Shown one piece after another: positions 44,875 to 52,964 of a stretch of 64,000 nucleotides of DNA (its first letter is position 1; every line of letters begins with the position of its first letter). The DNA is from Pseudomonadota bacterium. Lineage in GTDB: Bacteria > Desulfobacterota > Desulfobacteria > Desulfobacterales > Desulfolunaceae. A program made the translations under genes and the position numbers. The DNA lies in NCBI GenBank assembly GCA_018818835.1, contig JAHIRD010000134.1:1-64000 (forward strand), written 5' to 3'. The notes below the pieces were generated by a model. The model ran no database searches. It was not told where the DNA came from and saw only the letters and a program-made list of their open reading frames with translations.

Positions 44875-46227
44875 ATGAAAAAGGATCGAAAAGAAAAATT
44901 AATGAATCTGGGGGCCGAGTGTCTGGCTGACGTCTTGCTGGTATTGGCTGAACGGATTGATGCCGTGGAAGAACGGGTGACGAGTATGCTTGCAGGCCCC
45001 AAAGAAAACATCCAGCGGTTCAAGAAAAAATTGTCCAGCCTGAAGCGGTCCCGGCGGTTTGTCCGCTGGGGAGAATCCGCAGGCTTTGCACGTGACCTGG
45101 AAGGATTGCTTGAAGATATGAAGGATAGTGTCAGCGATCCTCTCACTGGGGCTGCGCTGGTGGTTTTGTTTTATGAAACGGACGAGGGTGTCATCGGCAA
45201 TTGCGATGATTCCAGCGGGAATGTGGGAGATGTATACCGCTTTGATGCAAAGGATCTGTTCGTTGACTATGCCTCACGCTGTGAGGACAAAGGGAAAATC
45301 GCCAAGATGGTTCTCACACTGAATCTCAATGACAATTACGGGGTGCGGGATGCGCTGATGGAGTGTGCGGAGTCATACCTTCCTGAGACGGAAATCCGTG
45401 GTATGATTTCAACGCTTCAAGCCTTGGGTGATGACGAGGCTGATAAGCATAAGAAACATCACTTTCTGATTCTGATTGAACTCTTGGCCCGTCAAATCAA
45501 GGATGCACCCCTTTTTGAGCAAACCCGCATTGCAGCGTGGGGAGATGTTCCAACCGCAGCGAAAGTCGATATTGCCCGTGTTTATCTGGAAAGTGGCGAT
45601 AGTCAGACTGCTTTTTCCTGGCTGGAAAAAATCCCCAAGGAAGAAGCGTATCAGTCGTATGAACGGGATAAGTTGTACCTCGAGATATACGAGCAGTGGG
45701 GCGATACGGGCAAATTAGCCGAAATTCTTTTTGAGAAATTCAAAAGCTATCCCTCTATGAAAAGTCTTGAAGGCCTGTTGGACGTGATTGGCCATGATAA
45801 GAAAGATGAGGTTGTGGCTGAAGAAGTGGTCGATATTTTAGCTGAAAACAAACTCAGGGACTGTGATGCTGAATTCCTCATTGCCATGGGAAAGTTCGAC
45901 GAAGCGGAAACCTATCTGCTTGAGCGAGCCGATCAGTTGAACGGTCATTATTATGAAAGCCTGCTTTCTTTTGTGGCTCCCATGGAATTGGAAGATCGCT
46001 CACTGGTGGCCAGTTTGATATACCGAAGTCTGCTGGATTCCATTTTGGAGCGGGGATACACCAAGGCTTACCCCCATGGGATTCGATATCTTAAAAAACT
46101 GGATGCCTTGGCACCGTCAATTCGTGACTGGCGTCATTTTGATCATCATGAAACCTATGCCGAAGGGCTTACTCAATCCCATGGTAAAAAGCACAGCTTC
46201 TGGTCAAAATACAGAGGCACGAAATAG
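44875..46227 (+). CDS. DUF6880 family protein
   Basis: 450 aa, intact. N-terminal AECLADVLLVLAER, an all-helical repeat-like centre with SWLEKIPKEEAY and GDTGKLAEIL, and a conserved end HGIRYLKKLDALAPSIRDW with HETYAEGL and HGKKHSFWSKY. The family is often encoded near restriction or defence genes, sometimes with SWIM zinc-finger partners; function unknown. It follows the decayed type I R-M locus on the same strand and may be a surviving accessory gene. Confidence 0.7.
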   Translation: MKKDRKEKLMNLGAECLADVLLVLAERIDAVEERVTSMLAGPKENIQRFKKKLSSLKRSRRFVRWGESAGFARDLEGLLEDMKDSVSDPLTGAALVVLFYETDEGVIGNCDDSSGNVGDVYRFDAKDLFVDYASRCEDKGKIAKMVLTLNLNDNYGVRDALMECAESYLPETEIRGMISTLQALGDDEADKHKKHHFLILIELLARQIKDAPLFEQTRIAAWGDVPTAAKVDIARVYLESGDSQTAFSWLEKIPKEEAYQSYERDKLYLEIYEQWGDTGKLAEILFEKFKSYPSMKSLEGLLDVIGHDKKDEVVAEEVVDILAENKLRDCDAEFLIAMGKFDEAETYLLERADQLNGHYYESLLSFVAPMELEDRSLVASLIYRSLLDSILERGYTKAYPHGIRYLKKLDALAPSIRDWRHFDHHETYAEGLTQSHGKKHSFWSKYRGTK

Positions 46228-46268
46228 ATAATCCAGGCCCAACCGGTGCGCATTTGTAGGCAGCTCAA

Positions 46269-46314
46269 GGGAAGGCGGTTGTCTTCCAGGGCCGGAGTTT
46301 CAATCCGCCTTCCC
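46269..46314. other. Long hairpin between convergent genes
   Basis: GGGAAGGCGG (46269-46278) and CCGCCTTCCC (46305-46314) form a perfect 10-bp stem between the DUF6880 gene and the minus-strand DUF169 fragment. No T tract on either strand; may still terminate convergent transcripts. Confidence 0.55.
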
Positions 46315-46337
46315 AATCATGCCTGATTCAGAAAAAA

Positions 46338-46521
46338 TCAGGATATTTTTTCGAATTTGACCATGGGGCATCCTGCACATACATCCAGTCCGGGCCAGGG
46401 TTGGCCGCCTTCACCCAGAAGGGAAGGGTCGCCGGTTTCTTCAATACGTTTAACTAATTGCTTCACGGTTGCAATGATCTGGCTTCCGGGAATAAACAGG
46501 TTCATGTAGTTCATTTCGGTT
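46338..46521 (-). pseudogene. C-terminal fragment of a duplicated DUF169 gene
   Basis: Encodes EMNYMNLFIPGSQIIATVKQL, then GGQPWPGLDVCAGCPMVKFEKIS, closely matching the last 60 residues of the intact DUF169 protein at 49422-50201. DNA similarity spans 46340-46521 and stops exactly where the phospholipase-D gene ends (stop 46522-46524). The N-terminal three quarters are missing. Confidence 0.88.
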
Positions 46522-48336
46522 TCATAGCAAAGGTTTGACAAATCCAAAGAGGGTTTTGGTGATCAGTGTGCCGATGACTTTACCGCTTCGGTCCAGAGGA
46601 ATGTCCGGGAAATTCCCCACGTAATGATAATGGTCGTAAAAATCGTCATGGTCGGACTCCAACGGTGTTTTGTTATCATTGAGTTCATAAGATCCGGCGT
46701 AGCGCAGGGGCCAGGGGTCGACCAACGGCAGAATCCGAGACAAATCCGAAAGGATGGTGTTGGGAGCACCCAGGCCGAGGGGGTACTTGTTTCTGGCGAT
46801 CACCCAGCTGTTTTGAGGGGCCATGTCCTTGGCGATACTGTTTTTTACCAGGGCGGCAAATCCCTTGTCACGAACGACAAGTCCCACTTCGGTGTTCAAA
46901 TTTTCGCTCCGGGGATCCAGGTTGTATGACCCGATGAAGGTGATTTCGTCATCGATTACAAGTGTTTTTGCGTGCAGGCACATATAAGGCTCACCGGGGT
47001 GGGGAGGCCTTTGAAGGCTGGTGTCTTCTTCAACTCGGGCCTCACCGAATTCCCTTTTTTCAGCCGGTGTAAAAGGTCTTGCCTTTAATGTGTCGTAACC
47101 GGGCATATACGTTCTCATATCACCGGGAAGGGGCTTGAATTCGTAGATGTGAAATTTAAGGTCCTGGAGCATGGTCTGTTTCTGCTGAAAGGACAAGGCG
47201 TAGCAATGCCAGCTGTCGGTGGCCGCCAGACTGTTCGTGGCGATGCGGATATTCATGTCTGGATGCTTTTTCCGTATCTCTTTGAAAAGGGTGATGGCGG
47301 GGTCCGTTAACACCAGATACGGTGTGTTGATATAGATATTATCCCTGGCTTCGGAAACCAGACGGGCCAGTTCCATGGTGATTTTGCCTGCCCCCATAAA
47401 TCTGCCCAGCCATTTCTTCTCATTCTTTCCGGGATTGTCGTCAATGAAGTAGGCGTGGTCAACAGGGTGAAGGTGATCTGAAAACAAAGCCTTGATCTTA
47501 TGATAATTGTCGGCATCGGCCAACATCTCGCCAAACATGCCGTGAAAGGCGAAATCTTTGGGCGTGGTCCAGGTTTTAATTTGAACGTCGTTAATATCCA
47601 CAAGGGATTTAAGGGGGATGGAATATTTGAATGACCAGAACGCGTTAAAACTCTGACGCAATTCCTTGACCACGGGCCCAGTGACAAGGATATCTCGATC
47701 CCGATAGTTCATACCCCTGGCTTGATCGTAATAGGCATTCTGGTTGTTTCGGCCTCCTGTGATGCCGACGTGGTCATCCACGATAAACACTTTGTTGTGC
47801 ATGCGCTGGTTGACCTTATTGAACCCGCTGAGCAACCGGGTCAGCTTATCCACGGCCGAAGGGTTGATTCGGTGCTCTGAAAACGGTCCCACAATGGGAT
47901 TGTACATCTTTATGGACAGATTGGGGTGAACTGTTGCCAGAAAAGCCGCAATCTCGGGATGCTTTTCCGATACAAAATGATCGATAAGTAATTGGACCCT
48001 GACCCCCCGTTTAGCCGCCCGGATCATTTCATGCATCAGCAACCGGCCGGTTTCATCATTCATCCATATGATGGTCTGCATGGCAATGGAATGACGGGCC
48101 GCACGGATAAGGTGAATCCTCAATAGTAAGGCTTCCTCCCCCACATCAAGCAGGGCCACGTTGTTTTTCGTTTCCGGAATCTCTGGGCCGGTAAGGGAAA
48201 GCAGGGGCGAATCAACCGCCTTTACGGTGAATCCCTGGACATCGGGAGAGCCGTTGGGAATTGTTTTGGGAGTGCATGACAGCATGCACAGCGTCAGGAT
48301 CAGAGTAAGGAGTAACGCATCTTTTTTCAGGTTCAT
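46522..48336 (-). CDS. Phospholipase D-family lipoprotein
   Basis: 604 aa with a lipoprotein signal (LTLCMLSC). Two HKD motifs: MHNKVFIVDDHVGITGGRN (about residue 180) and LHAKTLVIDDEITFIGSYN (about residue 455), so the bilobed PLD fold is complete. Resembles cardiolipin synthase/PLD-like proteins exported to the periplasm; may hydrolyse or exchange phospholipid headgroups. Its stop codon abuts the truncated DUF169 copy. Confidence 0.9.
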   Translation of the reverse strand: MNLKKDALLLTLILTLCMLSCTPKTIPNGSPDVQGFTVKAVDSPLLSLTGPEIPETKNNVALLDVGEEALLLRIHLIRAARHSIAMQTIIWMNDETGRLLMHEMIRAAKRGVRVQLLIDHFVSEKHPEIAAFLATVHPNLSIKMYNPIVGPFSEHRINPSAVDKLTRLLSGFNKVNQRMHNKVFIVDDHVGITGGRNNQNAYYDQARGMNYRDRDILVTGPVVKELRQSFNAFWSFKYSIPLKSLVDINDVQIKTWTTPKDFAFHGMFGEMLADADNYHKIKALFSDHLHPVDHAYFIDDNPGKNEKKWLGRFMGAGKITMELARLVSEARDNIYINTPYLVLTDPAITLFKEIRKKHPDMNIRIATNSLAATDSWHCYALSFQQKQTMLQDLKFHIYEFKPLPGDMRTYMPGYDTLKARPFTPAEKREFGEARVEEDTSLQRPPHPGEPYMCLHAKTLVIDDEITFIGSYNLDPRSENLNTEVGLVVRDKGFAALVKNSIAKDMAPQNSWVIARNKYPLGLGAPNTILSDLSRILPLVDPWPLRYAGSYELNDNKTPLESDHDDFYDHYHYVGNFPDIPLDRSGKVIGTLITKTLFGFVKPLL

Positions 48337-48417
48337 AGTTCTCTGTGAATGAATGAAATAATGGTTTATTTGCTTGTTTGTTTTTTTATGTGTGTATCAC
48401 ATCAGGTAGCATTCTGC

Positions 48418-48499
48418 ACAGGGTTTCTTTTGAGAAGGAATTTTTTGATTCATTCATTTTTTTTCTATTTAGCGTTCAACAAAATTTTTTCGGCTTCGT
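48418..48499. repeat. 82-bp direct repeat, copy A
   Basis: Includes ACAGGGTTTCTTTTGAGAA and TTCAACAAAATTTTTTCGG; repeated with about a dozen differences at 50222-50303, same orientation. Copy A covers the last codons and downstream region of the small exported protein gene. Confidence 0.88.
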
Positions 48500-48848
48500 G
48501 ACATGATTCAAGTGCTTCTGGTAAGCATGACGTACAGTTGATAACATCAAAAATGGACATTTTCATGTCGTGGCCTAGGGAGAGTGCTTCCAGATCTTTT
48601 ATGATTTCCTGCTCAATGGGATTGTATTGATTCATTTTTTCTTCACATAACTTGGCTTTTTCAGGATCATCCATGGATGTGCGATATTGTTCCATGTCCC
48701 TTCCGGCTTTGATCAATTTTATCATTTCGGATTTAACTTTGTTTAATTTTGCATCCTTATCATGTGCGGATGGTTGTCCATAGGCATGACTGAGGCAAAA
48801 TAAAGAAATCAGAGCAACAACACACATAGAATTTAAGAACGTTTTCAT
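48465..48848 (-). CDS. Small exported protein of unknown function
   Basis: 127 aa with a signal peptide (LISLFCLSHAYGQ). The mature part is helical and charged, with a CTSC motif followed by a third Cys (NCTSCLPEALESCHEAEK) near the end. AGAGGG precedes the ATG. Unrecognised; the Cys cluster could bind metal or form disulfides. A copy of its last codons is duplicated at about 50275-50303. Confidence 0.7.
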   Translation of the reverse strand: MKTFLNSMCVVALISLFCLSHAYGQPSAHDKDAKLNKVKSEMIKLIKAGRDMEQYRTSMDDPEKAKLCEEKMNQYNPIEQEIIKDLEALSLGHDMKMSIFDVINCTSCLPEALESCHEAEKILLNAK

Positions 48849-49269
48849 ATGACCCTCTCTTCTGGGTTAATATAAATTAGTAAAATCAAGAACAATCTGA
48901 GGTTCCCATCGTTTAGACAATGTTTTGTCAAAACAACCTATGAGATGTTTAAACTTAAAACAACTCTCGCTTCCTCATTCATAGCCTGACAATCTTATAC
49001 ATTTCTCCTTCTTTACCTTTTCAGCGGTTCGTATTTAGAAACGTATCTTGTTTTTCCTGACACTCGAACTCGGCATGGTGTCGTTCATGCTCCCCATGGA
49101 CTTAAAGCATGGGCAGAATATATACAATACTAAAGTTAAAAGTCAAGCTTTTTACTATTGCCATCTGATTTATATAATCAAGACTAACACGCTCGTGCGG
49201 CTCTGGGAGTGGGGCAAACGAAAAACGGTTTAAAAAAAGGGATAGAACGTCAATATTCAATCCCCTTAT
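48849..49269. other. AT-rich intergenic region, nothing recognised
   Basis: About 420 bp upstream of the small exported protein and downstream of the DUF169 gene. Short ORFs here lack coding character. Confidence 0.4.
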
Positions 49270-49317
49270 TATCGTTTAAAAGCATCAATAAGAGTCAAGA
49301 GCAGACCTGACCCCCTT
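49270..49317. repeat. 48-bp direct repeat, copy A
   Basis: TATCGTTTAAAAGC-TCAATAAGAGTCA-GAGC-GACCTGACCCC; repeated in the same orientation at 50889-50935 with about four substitutions. The GGTCAGGTC core (other strand) resembles sequences that accompany IS200/RAYT-like transposases. Confidence 0.85.
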
Positions 49318-49368
49318 TCCCTTTTCTTTAGATTTGTAAGTATACCAAGAGAAGGGAGTTAAATTAAC

Positions 49369-49395
49369 AAAGGCGGGTTTTAAAACCCGCCTTTT
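49369..49395. terminator. Terminator after the DUF169 gene
   Basis: AAAGGCGGGTTTT-AAAACCCGCCTTTT, a perfect palindrome with T-rich flanks, 26 bp past the minus-strand DUF169 stop. Confidence 0.75.
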
Positions 49396-49421
49396 CCAAA
49401 AATATTCTTGGCCTGTAAGGC

Positions 49422-50201
49422 TTAGGATATTTTTTCGAATTTGACCATGGGGCAGCCCGAACAGACATCCAGGCCCGGCCATGGCTGGCCGCCTTTGCCA
49501 AGAAGGGACGGGCCGCCAGTGGTTTTAATGCGTTTGATCAATTGCTCAACTGTGGGGATCATCTGGGTGCCGGGGATGAACAGATTCATGTAGTTCATTT
49601 CAGTTTTTCCCGAGGTTTTGGAACCGGCGCACATGGTGGTCATGTTGGCAGTGTTTTTATTAAAAGTGTAGACACTCCCCGAACAGACAGCAGAATTGGG
49701 GGTAGCGAAAAATGTAAGGTTGGGTTTGTTCATGGCCCCCATGTAATCATTTAATATATGGTATGCCTGATACGGAGTGACCATGATGAAAACAACGCTT
49801 GGATCAACGCCAATAGCATCGAAGTTTTCCATAGGTGCCATGTAGATTCCTTTGCAGGATCCTTCGGATAAACGTTCCTTTTCCTGGGGAACCTGCCAGG
49901 ATAAGTCGGAATCTATGAGGTATTTCTCGTGGTTTTTCCCATCGACGTGACGCTCAAGGGACCTGAATCCGAAAACAGGTTGGGCATTTTTACATAAAAG
50001 ACGGTCCGGTTCCATGAAAAGCGCATGTTTGGCCGAACGGGCTGCGGCAAGATACTGGCAGTAAGATAATTTTGATTTTGCTTTGTGGCTTACTGTCAGA
50101 GACTCTATTTCAGATTCATCAAAAACAAACCGGATGCCTACGGGGTCATAATCCAGTCTGAAATTCCATATGAGGGTTTCCATTGCTTTGCTGTAATTCA
50201 T
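49422..50201 (-). CDS. DUF169 family protein
   Basis: 259 aa after an AAGGGAGAA site. DYDPVGIRF near the start, SYCQYLAAAR, CKGIYMAPME, MVTPYQAYHILNDY and a Cys-containing end (GLDVCSGCPMVKFEKI) match DUF169. The several Cys suggest metal or redox function, unproven; the family is common in sulfate reducers and methanogens. A truncated copy of its 3' end is at 46338-46521. Confidence 0.85.
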   Translation of the reverse strand: MNYSKAMETLIWNFRLDYDPVGIRFVFDESEIESLTVSHKAKSKLSYCQYLAAARSAKHALFMEPDRLLCKNAQPVFGFRSLERHVDGKNHEKYLIDSDLSWQVPQEKERLSEGSCKGIYMAPMENFDAIGVDPSVVFIMVTPYQAYHILNDYMGAMNKPNLTFFATPNSAVCSGSVYTFNKNTANMTTMCAGSKTSGKTEMNYMNLFIPGTQMIPTVEQLIKRIKTTGGPSLLGKGGQPWPGLDVCSGCPMVKFEKIS

Positions 50202-50221
50202 ACTTTTTCTCCCTTATCATT

Positions 50222-50303
50222 ACAGGGTTTCTTTTGAGAAAGAATTTTTTGATTCAATCCGTTATGTTCTATTTCGCGTTCAACAAAATTTTTTCGGCTT
50301 CGT
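50222..50303. repeat. 82-bp direct repeat, copy B
   Basis: Second copy of the repeat at 48418-48499, here carrying a stray end of the small exported protein gene upstream of the intact DUF169 gene. Confidence 0.88.
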
Positions 50304-50329
50304 TACCGGAATTCGAGAACACATCACTC

Positions 50330-50731
50330 TCAATAGGAGGTTATCTTCAACCGTTGACCGATATCTTTGCCAAGACGTTCAGCGTCCTTTTCCGGTACAT
50401 TGTAATTACTAAAAATTTCAGGCCATTTTGATACAGCCACATGAACCTCTTCAATGATTCCCATTGCATGTTGCCGCCTTTTTATTCCAAAATGTTTTAT
50501 CTCGGTAAGAAGCGTTTCAGTATTCGGCGGCCGGGTTTGAATGCCGATTCGAAGAACGTGTTCCTGGTTAAATCCGATGTTCGGCACCATATCAAAAGCG
50601 GGACTTAAGCGCCAGCCGTTGTAATCGTGCAGCATGATAAAATTTTTCAGGTGATCGTCAGTATTGCCGATCATGATGTTGAATACCATCTGCCGGTAAA
50701 GCCTGTTAAGATCATAGCCCGGTTGTGATGA
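50330..50731 (-). pseudogene. HipA-like kinase, C-terminal remnant
   Basis: Encodes DLNRLYRQMVFNIMIGNTDDHLKNF, then WRLSPAFDMVPNIGFNQ and a C-terminal helical region: the catalytic loop (NTDDH) and DFG-equivalent (AFDMVP) of HipA kinases. The N-lobe and ATP-binding region are absent and an in-frame stop (50732-50734) lies just upstream, so it is not expected to work. No hipB is seen. Confidence 0.82.
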
Positions 50732-50886
50732 TCATATTTTACACGCTCGTTTGCCACTGGCCCGTTGCCGCTTGCTGGTTTTTTTCTCGAATTTGGCAAA
50801 CAGGTCGTCCTTTTCTGCCAGCAGAGCGTCCCAATCGTCGAGCCTGCCGAGAAGGCTGCTCGCAGCCAACCAGTTGCCGATCAATG
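50732..50886 (-). pseudogene. Unidentified gene tail
   Basis: About 50 codons, beginning around LIGNWLAASSLLGRLDDWD, continuing ALLAEKDDLFAKFEKKTSK, and ending at the stop 50732-50734. Protein-like but lacks a start and is cut at the direct repeat 50889-50935. Possibly the tail of a transposase-like gene; not recognised. Confidence 0.35.
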
Positions 50887-50888
50887 TC

Positions 50889-50935
50889 TATCGTTTAAAA
50901 GCTTCAATAAGAGTCACGAGCGGACCTGACCCCTT
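50889..50935. repeat. 48-bp direct repeat, copy B
   Basis: Second copy of the repeat at 49270-49317, bracketing the DUF169 gene and the HipA remnant. Confidence 0.85.
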
Positions 50936-50939
50936 TATT

Positions 50940-52493
50940 TTAAGCCGGAAAACTGAGATTATTTATAAATGCCTCTTGAAATTGAGTGTCGCAGGCGAGA
51001 TCTACCGTTTCAATTTCAGCCGACATGTGAGTGGTTTTATGAATATACCGTTCATCACAAAGAGCCATGACCGCTCCTGAACCGGCTAAATTTCCGGCGA
51101 TGTCTATCTTGTCATCATCCATGTCCGGAATCATACCCAGTCTCTTTAGATCAGAGGTGTTGAGATAAGCGCCAAACGCTCCGGCAATGATAAGTTTTTC
51201 AAGTTTACTGATCCCGGCTCGTTTCATTAAAAATGTGATACCTGTGATCAATGCGGATTTGCCCAGCTGGACCGACCGGATATCTTTTTGACTGATATGG
51301 ATGCACGACTGGCCGGATTCCGAATTTTCCGGTACAAGGATAAATTTGTCTTGGCCTGATCGAAAGGCCCCATCTGGTCTGATAATCTTTTTTCTGCAAA
51401 ATTGCGCCACGGCATTGATCACACCGGCACCGCAGATACCGGATGGTTTGGCGACTGAGGCGCCGGATGAGTTTACCAGAAAGACGCCTGTAACATGTTC
51501 ACTGTCATCGATTTCAATGGCATTGATCGCCCCGGTAGTCGCCTGGATGCCGCAGGACAGTGTTGCTCCTTCAAATGCTGGGCCGGTTGCACATGATGTT
51601 GCATGAAGGGAATTTTTATGTTTCAACATCAGCTCACCGTTGGTGCCCAGATCAATGAGCAGGGTGCCGTCGGGCTGTGATTCCATGTCGGCAGCCTGGG
51701 CGGCCGCCAGGATGTCTCCGCCGAGAAATCCGGAAATATTGGGCAGGGTGTAGACCTTAAAGCCCTTCATGTTAAATTGTAAATCCTGGGAATCAAAGCA
51801 CCTGGCCTCATGGAATGCCGGTTGATAGGGGGCGATGCCGATGGACTTGGGATCTGTCCCTGTTATGATATGAATCATGGCGGGGTTGCCGACCACCACC
51901 ATTTTGGAAATTGAAGCGGGGGCACCCTTTAAAGCCTTCAGCAGTTTTTGTATCCCCCATTCAATACTCTGAACAGTCAGCCGTTGTAGCTTCTCAAGGT
52001 TTTTTTCATCCTCGGCCACGGCTGTGATCCGGCTCATGACATCGGCACCGTGCAGGGCCTGGGGGTTTTTTAGTGCAATGGACGAGACGGCCTCGCCCTT
52101 GAGGATATCGCAAAGATAGACAGCCATGGTGGTTGTTCCCAGATCGACGGCCACACCGTATACAGGGCCTGCTCCGGCATCAGTAAACCGGTGTTTGAAC
52201 GAGTCGGGAAAGGAAAGTCGGGCTTTATCCATAATAAACAAAGGCAATATTGAGGATTCGGGTATCTGGATGACACTATCCCTTTCAACCGTATACGTGC
52301 ATGAATCAACCGTTTCGAATCGGCCATCGCCGTTTAGGATGTCAACTTTGCATTTGCCGCATCTGCCTTTTCCCCCACAATCGGATCTTAGAATGATGCC
52401 GTGGTGCATGAGCGATTCAAGCAAGCTCTGCCCGGAATCCGCATAAAGGGTTTTCCCTTGTTTTAAAAGATGAATTGAAACGATTTCAGTCAT
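50940..52493 (-). CDS. Corrinoid-protein reductive activase (2Fe-2S + ASKHA ATPase)
   Basis: 517 aa from the ATG at 52493; an in-frame ATG at 52508 is possible and neither has a strong ribosome site. N-terminal 2Fe-2S ferredoxin domain with CGGKGRCGKC (about 40-50), linker, then the ASKHA domain characteristic of RACE proteins (YGVAVDLGTTTMAVYLCD, IDLGTNGELML, SGICGAGVINAVAQF, AGAFGAYLNTSDLKRLGMIP). These use ATP to reduce inactive Co(II) corrinoid to Co(I). It pairs with the corrinoid protein encoded at 57940-58575 and is divergent from that operon. Confidence 0.93.
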   Translation of the reverse strand: MTEIVSIHLLKQGKTLYADSGQSLLESLMHHGIILRSDCGGKGRCGKCKVDILNGDGRFETVDSCTYTVERDSVIQIPESSILPLFIMDKARLSFPDSFKHRFTDAGAGPVYGVAVDLGTTTMAVYLCDILKGEAVSSIALKNPQALHGADVMSRITAVAEDEKNLEKLQRLTVQSIEWGIQKLLKALKGAPASISKMVVVGNPAMIHIITGTDPKSIGIAPYQPAFHEARCFDSQDLQFNMKGFKVYTLPNISGFLGGDILAAAQAADMESQPDGTLLIDLGTNGELMLKHKNSLHATSCATGPAFEGATLSCGIQATTGAINAIEIDDSEHVTGVFLVNSSGASVAKPSGICGAGVINAVAQFCRKKIIRPDGAFRSGQDKFILVPENSESGQSCIHISQKDIRSVQLGKSALITGITFLMKRAGISKLEKLIIAGAFGAYLNTSDLKRLGMIPDMDDDKIDIAGNLAGSGAVMALCDERYIHKTTHMSAEIETVDLACDTQFQEAFINNLSFPA

Positions 52494-52590
52494 GTGTTTT
52501 GTACCCATAATTTTTTAAGATCGTTTATGTTCGTGTCATTCAGTTCCGCCCAATCACCCGCTTCATTTAAACAAATCCTTTTAACGAGAT

Positions 52591-52606
52591 TGCAAAATAT
52601 GATCCA
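52591..52606 (-). promoter_or_regulatory. Possible sigma54 promoter for the activase gene
   Basis: Minus strand TGGATCATATTTTGCA (52606-52591): GG at -24 and GC at -12 with correct spacing and TTGC, but the -24 box departs from TGGCAC. About 100 bp before the activase start. Confidence 0.5.
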
Positions 52607-52841
52607 GGTACAAAAGATCCAGACTCCCTCGCCCGCTTTCTCCCAATATTGATGAGCTATAGACCCATGCATATACATTTTTAATGGGTTGGTGCCTTCG
52701 TGTCTCGGATTCGGACTGGGCTTTATTTTTACGATATAAAGTAAAATTACGTTAAAAAGTAAAAACATCGTTTCTATCAGAGAACGTCTATCTATATTGT
52801 AATTAACTGAAAATATTTCGTTTTAAGGCATTTTTTTTGGA

Positions 52842-52857
52842 TGGCATATGTCTTGCT
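52842..52857 (+). promoter_or_regulatory. Sigma54 promoter of the methyl-transfer operon
   Basis: TGGCATATGTCTTGCT matches TGGCAC-N5-TTGCW at nearly every fixed position (GG at -24, GC at -12). About 110 bp before the transporter start. An encoded sigma54 activator (59658-62828) is the likely regulator. Confidence 0.83.
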
Positions 52858-52964
52858 CTTTACAGTCCCAGTGTTTTGTCGCGATGCATTCAATTAAATT
52901 GAGACAGCCGCTTCTTGAACCGTGAGATGCCGTTGTCATGAAACTAACTGTGGAGGAGATGTGT

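Noticed and set aside
46269-46314. Calling the hairpin a rho-independent terminator
   Set aside because: No T tract follows on either strand, so it was listed as a structure only.
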